Assembly (NCBI GenBank): GCA_018818065.1
Contig: JAHISV010000009.1
Span: 124,001-188,000, forward strand
Direction of reading: 5' to 3'
Length of the DNA stretch: 64,000 bases
Source: Bacteroidota bacterium
GTDB lineage: Bacteria > Bacteroidota > Ignavibacteria > Ignavibacteriales > Melioribacteraceae
Below the pieces are notes generated by a model, which saw nothing but the letters and a program-made list of their open reading frames with translations, ran no database searches and was not told where the DNA came from. The position numbers and the translations under genes are program-made. Positions 47,256 through 54,793 of this stretch are shown piece by piece; position 1 is the stretch's first letter; every line of letters starts with the position of its first letter.

Positions 47256-48608
47256 TTATATCTTATAATTATCTCTAGCAAATTTTTCTAATTCTTCACG
47301 AAAATTAGGGTGTGCAATACTTATTAAAGCTCTTGCACGCTCCTGAATAGTTTTACCAAATAAATAAGCAACGCCATATTCTGTAGCAACATAATGAACA
47401 TCGCCACGGGAAGTAACAACACCGGCACCAGGCTTAAGCATAGGAACAATCCGGGAAATTGTATGATTCTTAGTTGTCGATGGCAAAGCAATAATTGGCT
47501 TACCGCCCTCAGAGTGCGCCGCGCCCCTTATAAAATCTACCTGACCGCCAATTCCACTAAAGAATTTAGTACCAATAGAATCTGAACATACCTGACCAGT
47601 AAGATCAATTTCAATAGCAGAATTTATTGCAACCATTTTCGCGTTCTGCGCAATAATGAATGGATTGTTAACATACTCTTGCGGGTGAAATTCGAATATT
47701 GGATTGTTATCAATAAAATCATATGCTCTGCGTGTGCCCAGCACAAAACCCGCTATTATTTTGCCGGGGTGAAGTGTTTTCTTCTCACCATTAACAACTC
47801 CGTTTGTCACTAAATCAATCAATCCATCCGAGAACATTTCAGTATGTATACCGATATCTTTTTTGTTCTTCAAGTATTTAAGAACAGAATCAGGAATGGC
47901 TCCAATACCCATTTGCAGGGTTGAACCATCTTCTATTAGGTCAGCAATATTATGCCCGATATTATCATAAATATCTAATTGATCCTTAGTTGCATTAGGG
48001 TCAACCTGAGGCAATTCCATAAGAGGTGTATCGTGCTCTACCAGGTAATCAATTTTATTGACATGAATAAATGAGTTACCAAGCGCACGGGGCATCTCTT
48101 TATTTACTTGGGCAATTATTATATCAGCCTTCTCAGCAGGTGTTTTAATATTTCCAACGTCAATTCCGTAACTGCAAAATCCATGTTCGTCCGGTGGAGA
48201 TACATGAATAAAAGCTACATTGGCTTTCAGTACACCTTTCTTAAAGAGCATTGTTACCTCTGAAAGAAAAATAGGAATAAATTCAGCCCGTCCTTCGTTA
48301 ACAGCTTGCCTTGCGTTACCACCAATGAAAAAGGCTTTGTGCTTAAAATGTTTTTCCATACCAGGCTGAACATAAGGAAGTTCACCTGTAATTAGAATGT
48401 GATAAATTTCTACTTCAGATAAATCATCTTTTCTATCAACCATGGCTCTTACTAATTCGTTTGGGCACGAACAGCCTGGTTGAATTACCAGTTTATCACC
48501 TGATTTAATTACCTTTACGGCTTCGTCTGCAGAAACAACTTTCTCTTTATACTTGTGCAGCCATGAAGCACTTAAATTCGTCTTTACTGTTATATCATCT
48601 GAATACAT
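47256..48608 (-). CDS. acetyl-CoA hydrolase / acyl-CoA:carboxylate CoA-transferase
   Basis: A 450-aa two-domain class I CoA-transferase family protein. The catalytic glutamate is expected in IGIHTEMFSDGLIDL; other family segments are QPGCSCPNELVRAM near the start, HVSPPDEHGFCSYG, and the C-terminal VTSRGDVHYVATEYGVAYLFG. Relatives act as 4-hydroxybutyrate, butyryl or acetate CoA-transferases or as acetyl-CoA hydrolases. In a fermentative or amino-acid-using organism it could convert acyl-CoA to acids. Adjacent to alanine dehydrogenase (15-bp gap). Exact substrate unknown. Confidence 0.88.
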   Translation of the reverse strand: MYSDDITVKTNLSASWLHKYKEKVVSADEAVKVIKSGDKLVIQPGCSCPNELVRAMVDRKDDLSEVEIYHILITGELPYVQPGMEKHFKHKAFFIGGNARQAVNEGRAEFIPIFLSEVTMLFKKGVLKANVAFIHVSPPDEHGFCSYGIDVGNIKTPAEKADIIIAQVNKEMPRALGNSFIHVNKIDYLVEHDTPLMELPQVDPNATKDQLDIYDNIGHNIADLIEDGSTLQMGIGAIPDSVLKYLKNKKDIGIHTEMFSDGLIDLVTNGVVNGEKKTLHPGKIIAGFVLGTRRAYDFIDNNPIFEFHPQEYVNNPFIIAQNAKMVAINSAIEIDLTGQVCSDSIGTKFFSGIGGQVDFIRGAAHSEGGKPIIALPSTTKNHTISRIVPMLKPGAGVVTSRGDVHYVATEYGVAYLFGKTIQERARALISIAHPNFREELEKFARDNYKI

Positions 48609-48623
48609 TACTTATTCTCTACC

Positions 48624-49745
48624 TTAATTTGTTGGGAAAAGATGCAGTCTTCTGTACTCAATATTCAAACTATCTGCAATTGTTGTGTTAGAGCAGAAAC
48701 CATTGTAAGTACATACACCATTTGCGAGTCCGCTATCACCCATAATGGCATTTGCCAATCCCTCTTCAGCTATTTTGAAAATATAAGGAATAGCAGCATT
48801 GGTCAAACCGTAACTTGCTGTTCGTGAAACAAGGGCAGGCATATTTGGTACGCAGTAGTGCAGTACACCATGTTCAACAAATACAGGCTGGGAGAGAGTT
48901 GTGGGTCTGCTCGTCTCAACGCAACCACCTTGATCAATAGAAAGATCTACTATTACAGCACCTTTTTTCATTGATGCGACTGTATCCTCAGTTATTATAT
49001 GTGGTGACTTCTCAGCCTTCACTTGAACTGCCCCGATTAATACATCAGCAAATTTAGCCCCTCTGGCAATAGTGTAAGGATTTGCCAATACTGTAGTGAC
49101 TCTATCACCGCAATCGCTTTTAACCTTTCTTAATTTTCGCTGATCAATATCCAAAATAATTACCTGCGCGCCTCTTCCAAGAGCGGCTTTGGCGGCGTGA
49201 TAACCTGCAACACCGGCGCCTATTATTACAACCGCAGCAGGTGCTACGCCAGTTAAACCACCAAGAAGTACACCCCTACTCTCAGGATTATCACTGCCTA
49301 AAAATCTTTCAGCTACCTGGATACTTACAGGACCTGCAATTTCACTCATGGCCTGTTGTACAGGGTATTCACCATTATGCTCAATTAATTCATAACCAAT
49401 TGCTGTAATTTTTTTATCAAGGAGCAATTGAACAATATTCTTTTTGGTAATTGCCAGGTGCAGGAAAGAAAAGAGTGTTTGCCCAGGTTGAAGAAGGTCA
49501 GCTTCTGCTTCCGAAAGTGGCGCTATCTTTGCCAGCATCTCTGCTCTGTGATAAACCTCTTCTACATCGTAAACAATATCGGCACCGGAATCTCTATAAT
49601 TTTCATCAGTGAAGTGACTTTCCAATCCAGCTCCACTTTGCACAAAAACTTTATGCCCTGACTTAACCAGCACATCAACTGCAGATGGAGTCAATCCGAC
49701 ACGCTTCTCTTCGAAATGAGTTTCAGTTGGTATTCCAATTCTCAT
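48624..49745 (-). CDS. ald: alanine dehydrogenase
   Basis: About 373 aa. N-terminal IGIPTETHFEEKRVGLTPSAV, a conserved His-containing FSFLHLA segment, the Rossmann motif VVIIGAGVAGYHAAKAALGRGA and SIDQGGCVETSRPTT match alanine dehydrogenase. It interconverts alanine with pyruvate and ammonia using NAD. I chose ATG 49745 over the GTG three codons earlier; both have weak ribosome-binding sites. In many Bacteroidota an ald gene lies beside tsaE-porX; here they are separated by sprA and three further genes. Confidence 0.93.
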   Translation of the reverse strand: MRIGIPTETHFEEKRVGLTPSAVDVLVKSGHKVFVQSGAGLESHFTDENYRDSGADIVYDVEEVYHRAEMLAKIAPLSEAEADLLQPGQTLFSFLHLAITKKNIVQLLLDKKITAIGYELIEHNGEYPVQQAMSEIAGPVSIQVAERFLGSDNPESRGVLLGGLTGVAPAAVVIIGAGVAGYHAAKAALGRGAQVIILDIDQRKLRKVKSDCGDRVTTVLANPYTIARGAKFADVLIGAVQVKAEKSPHIITEDTVASMKKGAVIVDLSIDQGGCVETSRPTTLSQPVFVEHGVLHYCVPNMPALVSRTASYGLTNAAIPYIFKIAEEGLANAIMGDSGLANGVCTYNGFCSNTTIADSLNIEYRRLHLFPTN

Positions 49746-49819
49746 AATACTCACTTTAATTTGTTTATTTTGACCAAAAATTACTTATAAATGCCTTGTA
49801 TATCAAACTTTATAAGCAT

Positions 49820-50773
49820 TTATTTTACTTCTGTGAGCGGATTTTTGCCGTTTAGTACCTTTATAGCATTAAGCGCAGCCAATTCAGCCATTTTACTTCT
49901 GGCTTCGACCGTACCACTTCCAATGTGAGGAAGAAGGATCACATTTTTAAGTTTGAATAATTGTTTGTTTACATCAGGTTCATTTTCGTAAACGTCAAAT
50001 CCGGCAGAGAAAATGTGTCCGCTTTTAATCAGCTTAATCAATGCCCTTTCTTCCACTACTTCTCCACGGGCTGTATTTACAAATACAACGCCCTTCCTCA
50101 TCAGTTTTAGATTATCACTATTAAGGATGCGATATGTTTCTTTTTTCAGGGGAAGGTGAACTGATACAATATCAGAAGTTTTTAAAAGTACTTTTAATGA
50201 AACCTTTTGGGCATCTGTCTTTTTTTCAAAATCAGCCTTTCTGGATTTATTGTAGTAAATGATTTTTACACCAAAGGCTTTTATCCGTTTGGCAGTTTCC
50301 TGCCCAATTCTGCCAGCACCAATTATCCCAAGAGTTTTTCCTCTTAATTCCATCCCAAGCATTAGCTGTGGTTTCCAGCCGTCAAACTTCCCTTCCCGAA
50401 CATAATTATCACCTTCAACAATTCTTCTTGCGCAGGAGAGAATAAGCGCCGCAGCCAAATCGGCGGTAGCGTCAGTCAGAACATCCGGCGTGTTCGTTAC
50501 AATTATTCCCCTTTCTCGCGCGGCGGATAAATCTATATTATTTACACCTACAGCAGCCTGGGCAATTACTTTGCAGTTTTTCAGATTAGTAATTACTTCC
50601 GCATCAACAGTGTCCGTAACCTGAGAAATTAGAGCGTCAACGTCCCGAGACTTCTTCATCAATTCATCTTTTGAAATAGCACAATCTTTTTTGAAAACTG
50701 AAACTGAATAGCCTTCCTTCTTTAATAATGATTCGGCTATGGGTGATATTTTTCTCGTTATATATACTTTCAT
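49820..50773 (-). CDS. D-2-hydroxyacid dehydrogenase (glyoxylate/hydroxypyruvate reductase-like)
   Basis: A 317-aa NAD(P)-dependent dehydrogenase. Rossmann motif LGIIGAGRIGQETAKRI, the catalytic Arg in NTARGEVVEERAL, Glu in DVYENEP and His in LLPHIGSGT are all present. The QAAVGVNNIDLSAA segment resembles glyoxylate/hydroxypyruvate reductases (GyaR/GhrB) more than 3-phosphoglycerate dehydrogenase, and no ACT domain follows. It begins 4 bases after the SpmAB-type gene stops. Confidence 0.9.
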   Translation of the reverse strand: MKVYITRKISPIAESLLKKEGYSVSVFKKDCAISKDELMKKSRDVDALISQVTDTVDAEVITNLKNCKVIAQAAVGVNNIDLSAARERGIIVTNTPDVLTDATADLAAALILSCARRIVEGDNYVREGKFDGWKPQLMLGMELRGKTLGIIGAGRIGQETAKRIKAFGVKIIYYNKSRKADFEKKTDAQKVSLKVLLKTSDIVSVHLPLKKETYRILNSDNLKLMRKGVVFVNTARGEVVEERALIKLIKSGHIFSAGFDVYENEPDVNKQLFKLKNVILLPHIGSGTVEARSKMAELAALNAIKVLNGKNPLTEVK

Positions 50774-50776
50774 AAT

Positions 50777-52375
50777 TTACCCGAATAATAAGTTTACTAT
50801 AAAAAGTGCCGCCAGAATTCCAGCCACATCGGCTAGCAGACCAACAAACACAGCATGCCGTGTTCTTTTAATGTTTACAGCGCCAAAGTATACGGCTAAA
50901 ACGTAAAGTGTTGTTTCCGTACTGCCTAAAAATGTTGAGGTTAAAACACCCAGAAATGAATCAGGTCCGTGTACGGAAATAATTTCTGTCATCACACCAA
51001 TAGAACCGCTACCGGAGAGAGGACGCATAAGAGCCATTGGGAGAGCCTCTGCCGGCATTCCGATAAGGTTAGTCAGTGGAGTTAAGGCACCAATCAAAAT
51101 TTCCATGGCGCCGCCCGCACGGAAGATTCCGATAGCAACCAGCATGGCAACTAAGTACGGGATAATTCGCAGAGCGATGTTAAACCCCTCCTTCGCCCCT
51201 TCAACAAACTCCTCGTAAATGTTGACCTTTTTCAACAACCCGTAAACCAGAAACGAAAAAATAATCAGTGGTATTGCCACAAGAGAAACGACTTGAATTA
51301 TCGTTTTCAGAACGACAGGATCAACAAATGAAAAAATGGTTGTAAATACACCGCTTAGTATGAGGAATAGCAAAACTGCTAGTCCGCCTAAAACACCTAT
51401 CAGCTTTCTATAATTATCGCTCAACCATTCACTGAAAGTGAGTCCGGAACCTGAAAATGTTTCAAACAACTTTGCGGCTGTTATTCCCGTTATGGTCGCA
51501 CAGGTCGCACCAAAAATTGAAGTACCGATAATAATTGTAGGGTCACTACTCCCCGCAGCAGCTCTAACCGCTATTGCTGTTGTGGGAATAAGAGTTAGTC
51601 CGGCAGTGTTGATTGCAAGAAATGTACACATGGCGTTTGTGGCTGTACCCTTTTCAGGATTTAACTTGTCGAGTTCTTCCATCGCTTTGATACCAAAAGG
51701 AGTTGCCGCGTTACCGAGACCTAACATGTTCGCCGATATATTCATCACCATGGAACTTACAGCCGGATGATCATGAGGCACATCCGGAAAAAGAAACTTT
51801 GTGATTGGTCTTACTGACTTCGCGATTAAATTTATTAAACCCGCTTTTTCGGCAACCTTAATTATTCCCAGCCAGAGTGCCATAATACCGATTAAACCGA
51901 TGGCGATGTTTACCGCTACTCCGGCATAATTTAATAGTGAATTTGTTACGTTCTTAAGCTTTACGAAAAGAATGGGCTCAAATTCCATGGTGGCAGATTG
52001 CCCACCAGCTCCATAATTATTTTTAAGGAAAACCTTACCAAGCAAATCATCTTCCTTACCTACAGCGGCGGCCATTTCCCGCCAGATAGCTGGAGAAGAA
52101 TCATCCACCTTTAGGAATAGTGTATAATGATCATCGCTCTTTGATAAGCGAGCATTTGTGATGACATTCTCACTGACTTTAACACCATAGAACTCACTGA
52201 ATTCCTTTTGTGAAACGGTGACCTTAGCCTCTTTGGAATTATCATCCTGAAACTCGACTCTTGCTTCGAGTCTTTCACCATTGCCATACTTATTATTAGT
52301 GCTGTCTAAAACATCATAAGTAACAGCGCTTCCGATACCGAGGATAATAAGAGCAAACCAGATGTAGTTTAGCAT
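50777..52375 (-). CDS. fused SpmA/SpmB-type nucleoside-recognition (Gate) membrane protein
   Basis: A 532-aa multi-pass protein with two nucleoside-recognition/Gate domains. The first (about 150-300) has VPHDHPAVSSMVMNISANMLGLGNAATPFG and TFLAINTAGLTLIPTTAIAVRA, as in SpmA; the second (about 390-530) has AGGAMEILIGALTPLTNLIGMP, PLSGSGSIGVM and TFLGSTETTLYVLAVYFG, as in SpmB. A soluble segment of about 130 residues precedes them. The pair is needed for spore core dehydration in Bacillus, but fused copies are common in non-sporulating Bacteroidota with unknown transport role. Confidence 0.9.
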   Translation of the reverse strand: MLNYIWFALIILGIGSAVTYDVLDSTNNKYGNGERLEARVEFQDDNSKEAKVTVSQKEFSEFYGVKVSENVITNARLSKSDDHYTLFLKVDDSSPAIWREMAAAVGKEDDLLGKVFLKNNYGAGGQSATMEFEPILFVKLKNVTNSLLNYAGVAVNIAIGLIGIMALWLGIIKVAEKAGLINLIAKSVRPITKFLFPDVPHDHPAVSSMVMNISANMLGLGNAATPFGIKAMEELDKLNPEKGTATNAMCTFLAINTAGLTLIPTTAIAVRAAAGSSDPTIIIGTSIFGATCATITGITAAKLFETFSGSGLTFSEWLSDNYRKLIGVLGGLAVLLFLILSGVFTTIFSFVDPVVLKTIIQVVSLVAIPLIIFSFLVYGLLKKVNIYEEFVEGAKEGFNIALRIIPYLVAMLVAIGIFRAGGAMEILIGALTPLTNLIGMPAEALPMALMRPLSGSGSIGVMTEIISVHGPDSFLGVLTSTFLGSTETTLYVLAVYFGAVNIKRTRHAVFVGLLADVAGILAALFIVNLLFG

Positions 52376-52564
52376 TAAGAGTCCATATCAATTTACGTTG
52401 GAGATAAAGTTAAAGATTTTTTAATTAGGTGCAAAATGGAAGAGAGGGATTGTTAAATTGCTGGATTGCTAACTTGGTTTAGAAATTATTTTCGCAGAAC
52501 AAAAAATGCACCCTTCCCTGGCCGTTGCGACCGTGTCGTAAAGAGGGGACTTACTACCCAGGCT

Positions 52565-52583
52565 GTCATGACCGCGTCATGAC
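52565..52583. repeat. palindrome, GTCATGA/TCATGAC
   Basis: Seven-base arms GTCATGA and TCATGAC around CCGCG. First clear member of the array; a degenerate relative may lie at about 52521-52540. Confidence 0.7.
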
Positions 52584-52630
52584 GAGGAAACTCAAGGCAT
52601 AATCATGTGCAAACTATTCTCGCCACGCCC

Positions 52631-52653
52631 ACGTCACGTTGCGAACGTGACGT
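52631..52653. repeat. perfect 10-bp stem palindrome
   Basis: ACGTCACGTT, loop GCG, AACGTGACGT. This is the longest perfect hairpin of the array. The flanking bases on the left (CGCCC) mirror those on the right of the member at 52695-52717, so units alternate in orientation. Confidence 0.85.
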
Positions 52654-52686
52654 CCCTGTGCTTGAGAGACATCACAGAAACAACAG
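52645..52686. repeat. direct repeat, copy A
   Basis: About 42 bases starting ACGTGACG and ending with CACAGAAACAACAG. Copy B is at 52773-52815; the last 14 bases are identical in both, the rest about three quarters similar. Confidence 0.75.
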
Positions 52687-52694
52687 ATCCTCAG

Positions 52695-52717
52695 ACGTCA
52701 TGACCCTGTTGTGACGT
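52695..52717. repeat. palindrome, ACGTCA/TGACGT
   Basis: Six-base arms ACGTCA and TGACGT around an 11-base loop, third member of the array. Confidence 0.65.
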
Positions 52718-52759
52718 GGGAACTAACATGGAGTCACAAATACTATTCGTGTTACGAAG

Positions 52760-52780
52760 CGTCACATCGAGGACGTGACG
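52760..52780. repeat. palindrome, CGTCAC/GTGACG
   Basis: Six-base arms CGTCAC and GTGACG around ATCGAGGAC, fourth member of the array, directly followed by the second copy of the direct repeat. Confidence 0.7.
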
Positions 52781-52815
52781 GCCCAGTCCCAGGAGAGACT
52801 GCACAGAAACAACAG
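52773..52815. repeat. direct repeat, copy B
   Basis: Partner of 52645-52686. Shares ACGTGACG, GAGAGAC and the exact 14-base end CACAGAAACAACAG. Confidence 0.75.
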
Positions 52816-52845
52816 AAGACAAGATAGAGATGATAGCAGAGATGC

Positions 52846-53065
52846 ATTCAACCCCTACGGGGTTGTGAGTTTGTTCTGTTGGTTTCACACCGGACTAAAG
52901 TCCCGGTGTTACAAATATGAAACCCCTCCGGGGTTCAAAGTTTTGTATAGGCTTGGCGCTCTAATATTAAAACCATTGCCCCAGCGGGGTAAAATATTTA
53001 TAACCGCAGACACAGTCTGTGGTACACAAAACCAAAATATCATCACAACCCCGTAGGGGTTGAAT
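52846..53065. mobile_element. 220-bp element bounded by perfect 23-bp inverted repeats
   Basis: The ends, 52846-52868 and 53043-53065, are exact reverse complements (ATTCAACCCC TAC GGGGTTG TGA), and each end is itself a hairpin (CAACCCC/GGGGTTG). Inside are three more hairpins: ACACCGG/CCGGTGT at 52887-52909, AACCCC/GGGGTT at 52921-52935 and CCCC/GGGG at about 52977-52992. No coding potential and no obvious target duplication. It resembles non-autonomous, REP/MITE-like elements; a family identity is not proven. Confidence 0.7.
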
Positions 53066-53123
53066 AATCCTTTCACCCATGATTGGTAAACATGATCAAT
53101 TGGCTTCTTGTAAATAAAGCAAA

Positions 53124-54572
53124 TTATTTAACGACAGCTTCAGCTTCAATTTCAACTAAGTACCCTTCACCTACTAATTTTGCTTCCACCAAAGTATTGG
53201 CCGGATTAATGCCTTTGAATCTCTCACCATGAGCACGGGCCACTATTTCCCAGTCATTAATGTTATTCACAAATATTCTCGTTCTTACAACATCATTGAG
53301 TGAACCACCCAACGATTCAATAGCACCCTCAATTTTATCAATAACGAAGTGAGTTTGGGCAGTAACATCTTTTCCCCCGATCATTTCACTGCCATGGGTG
53401 GCGGTAGTGCCTGACACATAAATACGATTACCATCTTTTACAGCCCTGCAATAGCCTGCAAAATCTTCCCAAACGGTTCCGCTAAATACCTGCTCACGAT
53501 CTTCGCCTGTTTTCACCGGCTCAAAGGCTTTTGGAATTTTTTCTATATGATGACTTAAATCACCGGAAGCGGTGAGAAATGGAGGTTTCCTATATTCATC
53601 ACCACAATCTCCGGGTACAGGTTTTAATTCTTTCTGTGCATCTTTAATAAGGTTCAAATCATCTTCAGAAAATTCAATTTCCAATAGTTTTTTGTTATCG
53701 GCTATATGCTCGCTTTTACCCAGTCTAACACCAATAATAATTGCCGCTACCGAAGGGTTTTCAAGCATATATCTTGTAGAAACATTTGCAACAGATACCT
53801 GTTGCCTCTCCGCTACTTTTTTAACAGATTCCAGGAGGTGTTGATAAACATCCCAACCACCCGCAACATCTATGAAACGTTTATACTTCATTTCAGACCA
53901 GGTCTCCAGCATATCCTGCGAAGGTTCTTTTTTCCCCAACCATTTTTCTGTTAAAAATCCGCCAGCCAAGGTTCCAAAGGCTAATATCTTTACACCATAT
54001 TCTTCACATACCTGGACCATATTACCACTCGCTCGTTGATCAATAAGGGAATGACAGACCTGATTACTTACCAATGGAATACCAGAAGCACAGGCTATAC
54101 GCAAATGAGCGGCGTCAAAATTGGTGACTCCTAAATGTTTTATTAATCCTTCTTCTTTTAATTCATTCAAATAAAAGAGACCATCCAGCCAACTGGAATC
54201 AGGATAATGCCAGGCATGATACTGCATTAAATCTATTGATTGCTGCTGCATCCGATCCAATGCCAAGTGTACGGCCGCTTTCACATCCTCTCTGCTGATT
54301 TTTCCTGGTTTCGGAACCCACTTAGTGAAAAGCTGAACACGATCTCCAAGTGGATTTGTATTTTTAAATGTACCGGTAATAATTTCACTGGAGCCGTAAT
54401 GATCCGCCATATCAAAAGAAGTGAATCCCGATTTTACAAATGGTTCCATATGCAGTGCAGTTTCTTTAGGATCTAGCTTAGTACCATCTCGTTCCATGTC
54501 AGCTATTTGCCATAAACCAGTTACTATACGGGAGATTTCAAGACCCGGTGCAAGTTGTGTTGTTGTTTTCAT
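53124..54572 (-). CDS. aldo/keto reductase-RidA fusion protein
   Basis: A 482-aa fusion. The N-terminal aldo/keto reductase barrel (about 1-320) keeps the catalytic tetrad: Asp 54, Tyr 59, Lys 84, His 119. The C-terminal part (about 355-482) is a Rid/YjgF-type domain with RIYVSGTTATHG, GGSLNDVVRTRIFV and LVEIEAEAVV. At the position of the RidA catalytic arginine (PARS), it reads PANT, so imine deaminase activity is doubtful. A NADPH carbonyl reductase joined to a Rid ligand-binding domain is inferred. It starts 2 bases after the out-of-frame 3' part of the APC permease gene. Confidence 0.88.
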   Translation of the reverse strand: MKTTTQLAPGLEISRIVTGLWQIADMERDGTKLDPKETALHMEPFVKSGFTSFDMADHYGSSEIITGTFKNTNPLGDRVQLFTKWVPKPGKISREDVKAAVHLALDRMQQQSIDLMQYHAWHYPDSSWLDGLFYLNELKEEGLIKHLGVTNFDAAHLRIACASGIPLVSNQVCHSLIDQRASGNMVQVCEEYGVKILAFGTLAGGFLTEKWLGKKEPSQDMLETWSEMKYKRFIDVAGGWDVYQHLLESVKKVAERQQVSVANVSTRYMLENPSVAAIIIGVRLGKSEHIADNKKLLEIEFSEDDLNLIKDAQKELKPVPGDCGDEYRKPPFLTASGDLSHHIEKIPKAFEPVKTGEDREQVFSGTVWEDFAGYCRAVKDGNRIYVSGTTATHGSEMIGGKDVTAQTHFVIDKIEGAIESLGGSLNDVVRTRIFVNNINDWEIVARAHGERFKGINPANTLVEAKLVGEGYLVEIEAEAVVK

Positions 54573-54574
54573 GT

Positions 54575-54793
54575 TTACTCTTCCGGAAGTGTTTTAAATT
54601 TATTAATTCCTTCAGTACCCTCAGCCGCAAACTGGCGCCATTTATAAAAGAATAATATGCTCGCCAATGTCATTACTATTAACCAGACTGGTGTAGAGTG
54701 AAAATACCAATGCTCTGCTTGAGCATTAAGATCCTTATAGGTATGAATTACTAAAAATAAGATTAAGAAGATAGTTCCCAGCCAGCCAGCCAA
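54575..54793 (-). pseudogene. out-of-frame 3' part of the APC permease
   Basis: A 72-codon frame encoding two hydrophobic helices (GWLGTIFLILFLVIH and PVWLIVMTLASILFFYKW) and a charged tail, exactly what an APC permease needs after residue 425 or so. It overlaps the permease frame at 54735-54793. Removing one CCAG unit from the tract at 54778-54792 would join the two frames into a protein of about 495 aa. It is therefore not a separate gene but the displaced C terminus. Confidence 0.8.

Larger units (their letters stand above)
52376..53123. other. repeat-rich intergenic island
   Basis: About 750 bp with no credible gene. Two open frames (52691-52888, minus; 52775-53056, plus) are just read through palindromes. 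It contains two kinds of repeat listed separately: a set of GTCACG-type palindromes (52565-52815) and a 220-bp element with terminal inverted repeats (52846-53065). GC content is much higher than in flanking genes. Confidence 0.8.

Noticed and set aside
52691..52888. 65-codon minus-strand frame in the repeat island
   Set aside because: It runs straight through palindromes and has no ribosome-binding site or recognisable domain.
52775..53056. 93-codon plus-strand frame in the repeat island
   Set aside because: It spans the inverted-repeat element and reads its hairpins; coding is implausible.
52565..53065. CRISPR array
   Set aside because: Repeats are palindromic, of unequal length and spacing, in alternating orientation and of two unrelated families, with no cas gene in the window.
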